8,872 nucleotides of DNA from an uncultured Parasphingopyxis sp. GTDB taxonomy: Bacteria; Pseudomonadota; Alphaproteobacteria; Sphingomonadales; Sphingomonadaceae. Of this stretch, positions 1 to 6,317 are shown one piece after another. Positions within the stretch are counted from its first letter, which is position 1. Every line of letters starts with the position of its first letter. The position numbers and the translations under genes are program-made. The notes below the pieces were generated by a model. That model worked only from the letters and a program-made list of their open reading frames with translations. It did not search any database and was not told where the DNA came from. The stretch is taken from NCBI GenBank assembly GCA_905479515.1, contig CAJQMX010000295.1, positions 1 through 8,872 on the forward strand, written 5' to 3'.

Positions 1-76
1 GTCGAGTGCTGAACTCGCTGCGACGGAATAATGCTGGTGAACTAACCAGTCCGGAGCGAACTTGTCTCTGGCTGAG

Positions 77-294
77 TTTCCCTGTTTTGCGGATATTAAC
101 AGGGAAAACATCATTTTTCCGGCTGATTTCGAATAAATCCAACTGTTCAAAACCGCGGTTAGCCGGGACTTTTGGTAGCGAATTCCCTGCTCCCAAGAAC
201 AGGGAATTTTCTCTCGCATAACAGGGAATTCCGTTCGCGGAACAGGGATCGTGGTCCGCCATAACAGCGACTGCAATCAGCGCGATCAGGGAAA
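77..294. repeat. Array of AACAGGGAA-type short repeats
   Basis: The motif AACAGGGAA occurs as an inverted pair at 77-86 (TTTCCCTGTT) and 98-107 (AACAGGGAAA) with an 11-base loop. It returns as direct copies whose CAGGGA cores start at 200, 222 and 243, with degenerate copies at 265 (CAGCGA) and 287. The core spacing is 22, 21, 22 and 22 bases, about two helical turns. An inverted copy (GAATTCCCTG) lies at 180-189. I recall similar AACAGGGAA-rich stretches from intergenic and transposase-flanking DNA of alphaproteobacteria, but I cannot confirm that here. Protein-like readings of this stretch come from the repeat itself, so I call no gene in it. Confidence 0.7.
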
Positions 295-395
295 CGGCAA
301 CAAGGGTAGGGCCTCGGGTTCAAGCATATTCGCAAGCCAACAAATCTCATCTGCGCAGCGATAGTGGGCAACATCAAATTTGGGTTGCCTCATAG

Positions 396-524
396 TTGAA
401 TTATCACGTCGTTCTTGACCTGTATCACCCTGATCAAGACTGGCAATCACTAGAACTGGCTATTTTGACACTAGCAATCCCGTCCGGGTGGATGGACGAA
501 AGGCTCCAAACTGAACTGGTGTGA
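396..524 (+). other. Unrecognised open stretch without start codon, possible gene remnant
   Basis: Directly after a TAG at 393-395, 42 codons stay open to a TGA at 522-524, giving a plausible protein-like sequence (it includes AILTLAIPSGWMDERLQ). It begins with TTG but has no convincing ribosome binding site, and it ends 18 bases before the acyl-CoA ligase stub. It could be the C-terminal end of a gene cut off by the repeat-bearing DNA to the left, or chance. I do not recognise the family. Confidence 0.2.
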
Positions 525-542
525 TGTTGGAAGGTCGAAATT

Positions 543-791
543 ATGATAGCCAAGTTTACCGATAGAGCTGCCGATCAATGCCCCGAGCGTCTCGCGATTG
601 TCTGCGATGAACGCCGTTTCAGCTACGCACAGCTTCACGACCGGATTTTGCGCTGTGTCTCCCTGCTGCGATCTTATGGTGTCGAGTTTGCAGGTCTTAC
701 CGCTCTCGACTGGCTGAGTAGGTTCCGCGTGAAGGCTATCTATTTCGAGATTTGCCGTCCAACGGGGCGACCATATCCGCCCAAACTCTAA
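543..791 (+). pseudogene. Truncated acyl-CoA synthetase/ligase (AMP-binding family), N-terminal stub
   Basis: The first 48 or so residues read like the N-terminus of an AMP-dependent acyl-CoA ligase: a pattern of AADQCPERLAIVCDERRFSY, then AQLHDRILR and SLLRSYGVE. In the family this precedes the GD-x-V strand of the adenylating domain. After that point (about base 690) the match stops, and the remaining 34 residues look unrelated before the stop. Full-length members have over 500 residues; this frame has 82. A good ribosome binding site (GGAAGG at 529-534, 8 bases before ATG) survives, so the stub may still be translated, but none of the ATP- or CoA-binding motifs remain. The intact enzyme would activate a carboxylic acid as its CoA thioester, which fits the catabolic setting. 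The family call rests on a short stretch. Confidence 0.55.
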
Positions 792-796
792 CTTAG

Positions 797-895
797 CCGG
801 TCAACCATCCTAAGGGAGCAGGGCGCGCGCTGACGCATCGGTATGGCTGGGACCGGCATTTTTACGATCCCGAAGTGGCTGTTACAACCCCGTGA
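797..895 (+). other. Short open stretch between convergent genes, possible coding remnant
   Basis: Between the ligase stub and the 3' end of the Rieske gene, the frame after a TAG at 794-796 stays open for 32 codons and ends in TGA at 893-895. Its end reads HRYGWDRHFYDPEVAVTTP, which looks protein-like. There is no start codon with a ribosome binding site. It may be the tail of a deleted gene brought next to the stub by a deletion. I do not recognise the family and cannot exclude chance. Confidence 0.15.
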
Positions 896-916
896 GGGAT
901 CCCGAGAGAGGCTAGA

Positions 917-2224
917 TCAACCTTCAACCGTTTGCGATGTGTTGGATAGATCGTTTTCTGCTTCAGAAATATTGATTCTGCGCCAATCATCCCCGTGCGA
1001 GACCATCCCTTCAAAAGATCGCAATTCAGTATATGGAATTCGCGGCTCCACAGAACCGATGGCTGGTTTGCCATCACGGACGTCCTGAGCGGCGCGATAC
1101 ATTTGCATACGGAATGTGAAAATAGCTTTGTCGCTTGATCCCAGACGGTCTTCACTGCGATCTGCAATTCGGCCCATAGATTCCCACATTGCCATGTCCT
1201 GGAAGGGAATGCCGCTAATGCCTGTGAAATCTCCAGCTTTCATAGCCTCGCGATCTTGTAGATAGTTGTTCCCAGCATTTTTAACTTTATGAAAAGTAAC
1301 CGGCTCAACATCCTTGCCAATTTCGGCACCACAAAATTTTCGCCATGCGTCTGGGCTGATGCACTTATCCGGATCGGGATGCCAAGCAATCCAGTAGAAC
1401 ATCATATTATCGTCATCAATCGGCACAAGCATCTGGCTGAGATTGTATTCGTTAGTCGGTGGAATATGCACGGTGAAAGGCGCAACGAACAGTGTAGTAC
1501 GCACATAGTCTTGTTGTTCGGGATTCACCAACGGTTTGCGGATCGCTGCGTAACGGAAACCGAAATTTGTCCGTTGCACTTCAATCTTCGGCGATTTGTC
1601 CGCAGATGGTCGAAGCCACGCAGTATCAGTCGCGGTGGATCTGGCGACTCCTTTTTCTACTGGCATGTTTGTAGAATGTAGGCTTGAGCTATGGGCGGAA
1701 TCGATCGCACCTTCGAGCACCTGCGCCCAATTGCATGCTCCGTGAATTTTGACGATGCTGATAGTTGCTGACCCTGCCCATGTGGGAGATAAGAATGGGG
1801 TGACCGCATCTGGATCCCCCATCCAAACCCATATGAAACCGCCTTCTTCTCGAACCGGGAAAGCTTTTGTTTTCATCGTATTTTGAAGTTTGGAGTCGGC
1901 GTTCTCGGAGGATAGATCGACCGCGTTCCCCTCCACGTCAAACTTCCAACCGTGATAAAGGCATCGAAGTCCGCATTCTTCGTTGCGACCATACACCAGT
2001 GATACTCGGCGATGAGGACAATATTCGTCAAGCACGCCAACCCGACCTTTGCTGTCGCGAAACACAACCAGATTCTCACCGAGAAGTCGTACTTTCAGTG
2101 GTGTACAATCCGGCTCTTCGACTTCCTCGCTCATGCAAGCAGGCATCCAATGCGCCCGCATAAGTTGTCCCATTGGCGCTGATTTCTCGACTCGACAAAG
2201 GAGATTATTCTGATCTGGAGTCAT
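917..2224 (-). CDS. Rieske non-heme iron oxygenase alpha subunit, LigXa/phthalate dioxygenase-like
   Basis: This 435-residue protein is the catalytic subunit of a ring-hydroxylating or O-demethylating oxygenase. The Rieske [2Fe-2S] motif is C69-P-H71 then, 16 residues on, C88-L-Y-H91. The mononuclear iron site shows D175-x2-H178-x4-H183, with D343 in FQDMAMWESMG as the likely carboxylate ligand. The opening (LLCRVEKSAPMGQLMRAHW) and the C-terminal DRSEDRLGSSD segment are typical of the group holding phthalate 4,5-dioxygenase and 5,5'-dehydrodivanillate O-demethylase. Length is normal. ATG at 2224 has GAGGG (complement of 2231-2235) upstream at suitable spacing. It is divergent from the MarR gene at 2561, with a candidate operator/promoter at 2277-2309. 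It needs a ferredoxin or reductase, and none is in the window. The substrate cannot be inferred beyond an aromatic or polycyclic carboxylate or ether. Confidence 0.93.
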   Translation of the reverse strand: MTPDQNNLLCRVEKSAPMGQLMRAHWMPACMSEEVEEPDCTPLKVRLLGENLVVFRDSKGRVGVLDEYCPHRRVSLVYGRNEECGLRCLYHGWKFDVEGNAVDLSSENADSKLQNTMKTKAFPVREEGGFIWVWMGDPDAVTPFLSPTWAGSATISIVKIHGACNWAQVLEGAIDSAHSSSLHSTNMPVEKGVARSTATDTAWLRPSADKSPKIEVQRTNFGFRYAAIRKPLVNPEQQDYVRTTLFVAPFTVHIPPTNEYNLSQMLVPIDDDNMMFYWIAWHPDPDKCISPDAWRKFCGAEIGKDVEPVTFHKVKNAGNNYLQDREAMKAGDFTGISGIPFQDMAMWESMGRIADRSEDRLGSSDKAIFTFRMQMYRAAQDVRDGKPAIGSVEPRIPYTELRSFEGMVSHGDDWRRINISEAENDLSNTSQTVEG

Positions 2225-2560
2225 TCGATGCCCTCACTGTTGCTTGGCAGGATTTGAATTCAAATGGCTAATAATAAATACCTTTATATCGAAGTATTAA
2301 TTTGGTCAACAAGATTGGTAAGCCAGCCTCAGCAGGGCAAAAATTGTTTCTAGAAAACGAAGCTGATCCCACAAAGACGGGAGTTGTTCGTCAAGGCTTT
2401 GTTTCGGCCAAGCCGACTTTGGCCGCCCATCACCAAACCCACTTCGCAGGAGCGGTCGATATTTCAGACCAGTTATTATTTTGATATCTGGGCAATATGA
2501 TCGCGGCGGGCTAACAATGGAAAAATTCAACTCTGCTAATAATTTGCTGAAAGCAGGAAT
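2225..2560. other. Intergenic region between Rieske 1 and MarR 1
   Basis: This 336-base divergent gap holds the operator-like site at 2277-2298 and, nearer the MarR gene, a GC-rich hairpin with 7-bp arms CGGCCAA (2405-2411) and TTGGCCG (2419-2425) around a 7-base loop. No T-run follows the hairpin, so it is not a convincing terminator. I see no supported gene; open frames here lack ribosome binding sites and protein-like composition. A MarR promoter presumably lies between about 2430 and 2550 but I cannot fix it. Confidence 0.5.
2277..2309 (-). promoter_or_regulatory. Candidate operator and promoter of the first Rieske gene
   Basis: An imperfect palindrome AATAC-N12-GTATT spans 2277-2298. 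Read on the minus strand it contains ACTTCGATATAAAGGTATT, close to the sites at 4145-4161 and 6967-6982. A possible promoter on the same strand has TTGACC (complement of 2304-2309), a 15-base spacer and TATAAA (complement of 2283-2288), so a repressor on the palindrome would cover the -10. The spacer is shorter than ideal. The Rieske start codon is 52 bases downstream. Confidence 0.5.
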
Positions 2561-3028
2561 ATGAGATCGCGGAACCCCGAAAAAAGTCTTGGTTATCAGG
2601 TGCGTCGTTGCCATCGTCGTTTTGATCGACTGCTCAACGCATTCCTATCTAATCACAATTTAAAAACTGGATTCTGGTACTATTTGCGTGCGTTGTGGAT
2701 CGAGGACAACGTTACTCAGAAGGATTTAAGCGTCGCTACCAATGTGACAGAAACGACGACGGTCAGTATGATCAACGGAATGGTTGCAAACGGTCTGGTC
2801 ACTCGCACGCGTGACAAAATTGACAAGCGTAAGATTCGCATCCGGCTAACTGAGCAAGGCAGATCACTTGAAAATGAACTCATGCATTATGCTGTTGAAA
2901 TCAATCGCGCTGCCGTCAGAGGAATTCCGCCGGAAGATGTGAAAACCTGCGCCGCAGTGCTGAAAAAGATGTCGGAGAATCTTCAAGCGGAATTTGACGC
3001 AACGATTGAAAAGGTAGTGCGAGACTAG
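2561..3028 (+). CDS. MarR-family transcriptional regulator 1
   Basis: This 155-residue protein has the usual MarR length and plan. An N-terminal dimerisation helix (RRCHRRFDRLLNAFL, about 15-29) is followed by the winged helix. There VTQKDLSVATNVTETTTVSM (51-70) forms the helix-turn-helix, and RTRDKIDKRKIRIRLTEQG (82-100) carries the wing with the conserved D-x-R/K-x3 pattern. Such proteins usually act as dimeric repressors released by an aromatic ligand, often the pathway substrate. The ATG is the first possible start after an in-frame TAA at 2540-2542; the AGGA at 2555-2558 sits only 2 bases before it, which may limit translation. It is divergent from Rieske 1 and convergent with the BKACE gene, 22 bases from its 3' end. 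The palindromes at 2277, 4145 and 6967 are candidate targets. Confidence 0.93.
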   Translation: MRSRNPEKSLGYQVRRCHRRFDRLLNAFLSNHNLKTGFWYYLRALWIEDNVTQKDLSVATNVTETTTVSMINGMVANGLVTRTRDKIDKRKIRIRLTEQGRSLENELMHYAVEINRAAVRGIPPEDVKTCAAVLKKMSENLQAEFDATIEKVVRD

Positions 3029-3050
3029 TGTGCTCGAGTGACAGGGGGCT

Positions 3051-4016
3051 TCAGCTTGTTTTGAGTCCAATCAACGAGCGAAATTCTTCTGCGGTTGCTG
3101 GACGGCGTCCATGTAACTCGGCAATCTGTTTTGCCATACCAAACATTTCAAGATTGCTCGCAAGACGCGCGTTACTGTTGGGATATTTCCATGGCGTATC
3201 TTCAACACCGATACGGATATGCAGGCCCATCATGGTGGCTAGAGTTGTCATATAGAGAGATGCACGGCCTGCAGCGCATACTGTAATTATGCTTGTAGGG
3301 TCGATCGAACGAATTTGATCGACCATCATGAACATGTGGCGTGCCATGTCTTGGGTATCGTTTACGGACGTACCAGAGATTAGCGTTCGTCCTGTAGAAA
3401 ATGGTAGGCCATAGAGGATGAGCCAATAGGGTTTGCCCTGTAGCACGCCAGTGTTGATCAGGCGGCGCTTCGCTAGTTCGACCTCCCCGGTGCTGTGAAC
3501 AACAATTTCGGGCACTACTCCGCATTCCTCGAGAGTTTGAACGGCCGATACTACAAACTGCTCTGGGTGTCCTGAAGCACATGGCGCTACTTCCGCTTGT
3601 CCAGCCCTTGCCGGGCTCATGCATTCCTCAAATGTTTTACCGTTGAGCACATTAAGGTTCGAAACAAAGCTATTCCCAAAGCGCTTTCGCAGCGGATCCA
3701 GTACCGCGCCGTATGCTTCCACTGGAGGCAGATCAAGATCGAGGCGCCTGCCTTGATTATCGGTGACCCAGGTGAAGTCGACATGGATACCACACGCTCC
3801 AGCCTCAATGACTTCAGAAGCGGAATCCACATATTCTTCGATTGAAGTGGGGTGTCCAGCTTGCTCTTGATTCTGAACTTCAAACCTTCCCGAAACTGCA
3901 ACGTTTATGGCAATTTCTTTAGGTACATCCCAGCATGGTTGGCTCTCTGCTCCCGCAACAAAATGGTAGGTTTCCATTTCTTGTCGAGCTGCGTCCCAAA
4001 GCGACATCTGTTCCAT
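3051..4016 (-). CDS. BKACE-family beta-keto acid cleavage enzyme (3-keto-5-aminohexanoate cleavage enzyme-like, DUF849)
   Basis: Members of this family condense a beta-keto acid with acetyl-CoA and split it into acetoacetate and a new acyl-CoA. The 321-residue sequence shows the (beta/alpha)8 hallmarks in order: IAINVAVSGR (35-44), the metal-site strand EAGACGIHVD (71-80), CAAGRASLYM (247-256) and IRIGVEDT (267-274) with the metal-ligand Glu E272. It departs from the norm in two ways. The usual His-x-His zinc pair is H78-V-D80, and an N-terminal stretch of about 34 residues precedes the first strand. The start at 4016 is well supported by AAGGAG (complement of 4024-4029) 7 bases upstream, so the extension is probably real. 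It diverges from the SnoaL-like/SDR pair, sharing the control region at 4017-4215. The substrate is unknown, and the altered motif may mean changed chemistry. Confidence 0.85.
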   Translation of the reverse strand: MEQMSLWDAARQEMETYHFVAGAESQPCWDVPKEIAINVAVSGRFEVQNQEQAGHPTSIEEYVDSASEVIEAGACGIHVDFTWVTDNQGRRLDLDLPPVEAYGAVLDPLRKRFGNSFVSNLNVLNGKTFEECMSPARAGQAEVAPCASGHPEQFVVSAVQTLEECGVVPEIVVHSTGEVELAKRRLINTGVLQGKPYWLILYGLPFSTGRTLISGTSVNDTQDMARHMFMMVDQIRSIDPTSIITVCAAGRASLYMTTLATMMGLHIRIGVEDTPWKYPNSNARLASNLEMFGMAKQIAELHGRRPATAEEFRSLIGLKTS

Positions 4017-4144
4017 ATTTCATCTCCTTTGAAATTTCGAAACGCGCGGCTGGCGATTGAAAAAAAGCATTCGCTCGAATGTCGTGATACGCATTTTTGA
4101 ACTTAGCAGTTTGACCGATACACTTGAAATGGTCATTGTGCAAT

Positions 4145-4172
4145 ATACTTTCATATAGTATTAAATTCGAGT
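4145..4172. promoter_or_regulatory. Candidate operator between BKACE and SnoaL-like genes
   Basis: The palindrome ATACT-N7-AGTAT lies at 4145-4161 and is followed by TTCGAGT at 4166-4172. ATATAGTA (4153-4160) and TTCGAGT both recur exactly in the azoreductase/Rieske 2 control region (6973-6980 and 6993-6999). It lies 128 bases upstream of the BKACE start and 54 bases upstream of the SnoaL-like TTG. TATACT (4144-4149) and TATAGT (4154-4159) could serve as -10 elements, but I find no good -35 at proper spacing. Confidence 0.5.
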
Positions 4173-4215
4173 CGTTCGGTAGCTAAGCATTGGTGAATTG
4201 TTAGGAGCAGAAATC

Positions 4216-4638
4216 TTGGACGCGGAAATCGTCAAATCGATGTTTACCGCAGCAGACACCCGAGATCCGAACGAGCTTGGTGGCTTTTTCAACGACGATA
4301 TCCGTCTTCGCTTGGGAAGTATTCCATTTGTGGAAGGTGTTGGGCCAGTCGAGGAGACTTTGACTTCTTTCTACAGTTATGTAGCCCAGATGCGGCATGG
4401 TATTGTTGCCGTTCACCAAGCAGCGGACGTGTGGGCGGTGGAGGCGATCGCATATGATTTGGATGAGCATGGGGGCTAATTTGCTTTTTTGCCTGTAATT
4501 TGATCGCGGTGCGGGATGACCTGTTCTCGGAATACAAAAAATTTTGTCGCCGACAGCAACATGTTTCAATCGCCAATTTTGACCACTGGGAGCGTCTACG
4601 AAAATCTACAAATATATAATCATAGGAGTGCGATATGA
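4216..4638 (+). pseudogene. SnoaL-like / NTF2-fold protein gene, apparently broken by two compensating frameshifts
   Basis: The readable frame encodes a SnoaL-like N-terminal part: FTAADTRDPNELGGFFNDD, a GxxPFVEG loop, then RHGIVAVHQAADVWAVEAIA, and stops at TAA 4477-4479 where the family normally has another 45-55 residues. The missing part is still there. The frame starting at 4473 reads CNLIAVRDDLFSEYK, the expected strand-strand pattern, and the original frame resumes near 4536 with NFVADSNMF and ends in TGA at 4636-4638, overlapping the SDR start as ATGA. Restored, the protein would have about 140 residues, normal for the family. The suspected indels lie at or near runs G5 (4471-4475) or T6 (4485-4490) and A6 (4536-4541), so sequencing error is possible. 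I prefer TTG 4216 as start because AGGAG (4203-4207) lies 8 bases upstream; TTG 4198 is the longer alternative. Such small folds act as isomerases, dehydratases or hydroxylases; no role can be assigned here. Confidence 0.7.
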
Positions 4639-5396
4639 ACGGTAGGCTTGAAGGAAAAGTATGCATTATCACGGGGACTGGCGGCAGCATGGGGAGGGCT
4701 GCTGCATTATTGTTCGCGCGTGAAGGGGCAAAAGTTGTTGGATGTGATGTGCATGAAGAAAACGCAGTTGAGACGCTGGAAGCAGTTCGCGCAGAGGGGG
4801 GAGTTATGGTCTCCCTGCAACCTTGCAATCTGACCGATGCTAACCAGTGTCAGGGTCTGATCGATTTGGCGATCGCTGAGTTTGGGCAAATTGATGTTGT
4901 TTTCAATAACGCGGCGATGGCCTATTTTGGGTGGATTGATGAGTTGGCCGCAGAAGATTGGTACAGGACTATCAATGAGGAAGTGCATCTCGTCTTCTTA
5001 CTCACTCAAGCAGCGTGGCCCCATCTTGCCAAGCGCGGTGGCGCTATTGTCAACATGGCTTCAGTTTCAGCGCAAACTACATTTGGAACACTACCTGGTA
5101 TTGCGCATAGTACCGCTAAAGGTGGCATAGTGGCCATGACTAGGCATTTGGCCATGGAAGGAAGGTTGAAAGGGATCAGGGCCAATAGCCTCTCTCCCGG
5201 TGTTATAGAAACAAATCAGACGGTTCCCCTTCTCGAGGATGAGGAATGGCGAAACTACATGCTAGGCCGGACCCTTTTGGGACGATTGGGCAAGCCCGAA
5301 GAGATTGCTAACGTCGCTCTGTTTCTCGCTTCAGATGACAGTTCTTATATCACCGGTACGGATATCGTTGCCGATGGGGGAATCATGGCATGGTAG
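4635..5396 (+). CDS. Short-chain dehydrogenase/reductase (SDR), classical type with His at the catalytic Tyr position
   Basis: At 253 residues this is a normal-length classical SDR, a soluble NAD(P)-dependent alcohol/ketone or dihydrodiol oxidoreductase. The glycine-rich cofactor loop is TGTGGSMG (13-20). D38 at the end of the second strand suggests NAD(H) rather than NADP(H). NNA is at 91-93, the helix-4 Asn at N114, the catalytic Ser at S143 or S145, and the lysine at K162. The position of the catalytic Tyr in YxxxK is H158 (HSTAK; codon CAT, one transition from TAT). The C-terminal PGVIETN, GRLGKPEEIANVALFLASD and ITGTDIVADGG segments are typical. ATG 4635 has AGGAG at 4624-4628, 6 bases before it. 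It follows, and formerly overlapped, the SnoaL-like gene, suggesting co-transcription. The substrate is unknown; activity with His at 158 is uncertain. Confidence 0.93.
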   Translation: MNGRLEGKVCIITGTGGSMGRAAALLFAREGAKVVGCDVHEENAVETLEAVRAEGGVMVSLQPCNLTDANQCQGLIDLAIAEFGQIDVVFNNAAMAYFGWIDELAAEDWYRTINEEVHLVFLLTQAAWPHLAKRGGAIVNMASVSAQTTFGTLPGIAHSTAKGGIVAMTRHLAMEGRLKGIRANSLSPGVIETNQTVPLLEDEEWRNYMLGRTLLGRLGKPEEIANVALFLASDDSSYITGTDIVADGGIMAW

Positions 5397-5637
5397 CGCC
5401 AAAAGGAGTTGGTGGACAAAGTCATTCTCGAAACAGGGGCCATGAAGCAGCAAAGGCGCAGAGTTGGCGTGTCCCAGCAGGATGAGGCAAGATAGTTTGA
5501 GGGCCCGGCTGCAGTGAGTGCGGTCGGAGTGTGTTGTAACGCTAATGCCAGCGTCCGGTCTGCACCAGTTTTTGCTAAGTCACTAAATATTGCTGATTGG
5601 AGCGTCGGGCCCATGTTTAGCAACGTGGTCACAACCC
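5397..5637. other. Gap between convergent SDR and MarR 2 genes
   Basis: About 240 bases between two 3' ends. I see no gene with a ribosome binding site, only open frames on both strands without recognisable families. GGGCCCG (5501-5507) and CGGGCCC (5606-5612) form a distant 7-bp inverted pair, and no hairpin followed by a T-run marks a terminator for either gene. Confidence 0.4.
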
Positions 5638-6135
5638 TCAAACACGTGACGCAGCAGGAGGTAATCCTCTACTTTCGTCAGCAAGGTTGTTTATCGTCGT
5701 TTTGAGAAGAATAAGTAGATGTTCACTTTCTTTTTCGCTCATCCCCGCAGTCGCCATTTCTTGGATATCGGCTACGTAAGGTGTGAGTACGGCCTCGAGA
5801 TCTCTGGCCTTTTTTGTCAGATGGATATGTACTTTTCGTCTGTCTAACTTATTCTTTCTACGCGATATAAAACCAGCCGATTCTAGGCGTCTGATTGCGA
5901 TAACAGTCGTCGGCTCTCGGAGTCCCATCAATTCACTGAGTTCTCGCTGCGTAATCCCTTCATTCATCCAAAGCTGGCGTAGAAAGCGCCACTGACCCGC
6001 CGAAACACCATGCTCCAAAGTTTTTTGCTCAAGCAATCTTGATATGGAACGAAATAAAACTCTCGCAAGATAGCCGATACTGTTATTTGGATCCGAATAA
6101 TATTCACCCGAATGACGGTTCTTTTGCTCTGTCAT
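5638..6135 (-). CDS. MarR-family transcriptional regulator 2
   Basis: A 165-residue MarR protein of usual size. A first helix (SIGYLARVLFRSISRLLEQK, about 19-38) is followed by VSAGQWRFLRQLW (44-56), the helix-turn-helix ITQRELSELMGLREPTTVIA (61-80) and the wing SRRKNKLDRRKVHIHLTKKA (91-110). It is related to but clearly different from the MarR at 2561: both share the GYx2R start, the LRxLW motif, the TQ+-L-S recognition region and the D-x-R-K wing. It probably binds DNA as a dimer and responds to an aromatic ligand. The ATG at 6135 has only a weak purine-rich GTGGG upstream. It points away from the azoreductase's 3' end and is convergent with the SDR. Likely targets are its own promoter and the palindromes near 4145 or 6967, but the sequence cannot say which MarR binds which site. 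Confidence 0.93.
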   Translation of the reverse strand: MTEQKNRHSGEYYSDPNNSIGYLARVLFRSISRLLEQKTLEHGVSAGQWRFLRQLWMNEGITQRELSELMGLREPTTVIAIRRLESAGFISRRKNKLDRRKVHIHLTKKARDLEAVLTPYVADIQEMATAGMSEKESEHLLILLKTTINNLADESRGLPPAASRV

Positions 6136-6317
6136 ATACCCACACTTGTTAGCCGCCCAAAATGAAGCAAAGCGGGTTTAGCCTTCAACGTGCCATACCA
6201 GCTTCGTATCTTTTGGACCACCCTGAGGGGGCAAGCCAATACCTCAGCATTGCTGGGCTCAGTCTTTGCGGCATACGGCAAGGTTGGAGAGTATTAGAGA
6301 AGCACAACTCGCGGTCA
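6136..6317. other. Intergenic region upstream of MarR 2, with an unexplained open stretch
   Basis: The MarR 2 promoter should lie here. On the plus strand, after a TGA at 6163-6165, 43 codons stay open to TAG at 6295-6297 and read protein-like (includes GLAFNVPYQL and ALLGSVFAAYGKVGEY), but without a start codon. I do not recognise the family. GGCTAACAA, read on the minus strand at 6146-6154 just before MarR 2, also occurs at 2509-2517 before MarR 1; nine bases could match by chance. Confidence 0.3.

Noticed and set aside
180..294. CRISPR array
   Set aside because: The repeat unit is about 10 bases with 11-13 bases between copies, and the copies degrade; CRISPR repeats and spacers are much longer and no cas gene is present.
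159..377. Open frames through the repeat region on both strands
   Set aside because: They arise from the AACAGGGAA repeats, have no ribosome binding site and no family resemblance.
465..493. TTGACA at 465-470 as the -35 of a promoter for the ligase stub
   Set aside because: No acceptable -10 hexamer is found at 16-18 bases; the region at that distance is GC-rich.
1289..1681. 130-codon plus-strand frame inside Rieske 1
   Set aside because: Antisense shadow of a gene with clear Rieske and iron-site motifs on the minus strand.
4289..4828. 179-codon minus-strand frame across the SnoaL-like/SDR junction
   Set aside because: Low-complexity Ser/Pro/Arg-rich antisense reading with no recognisable domain; the plus strand carries the supported genes.
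5345..5641. 98-codon minus-strand frame after MarR 2, which could look coupled to it
   Set aside because: It starts at TTG without a ribosome binding site, overlaps the SDR 3' end in antisense and matches no family I know.
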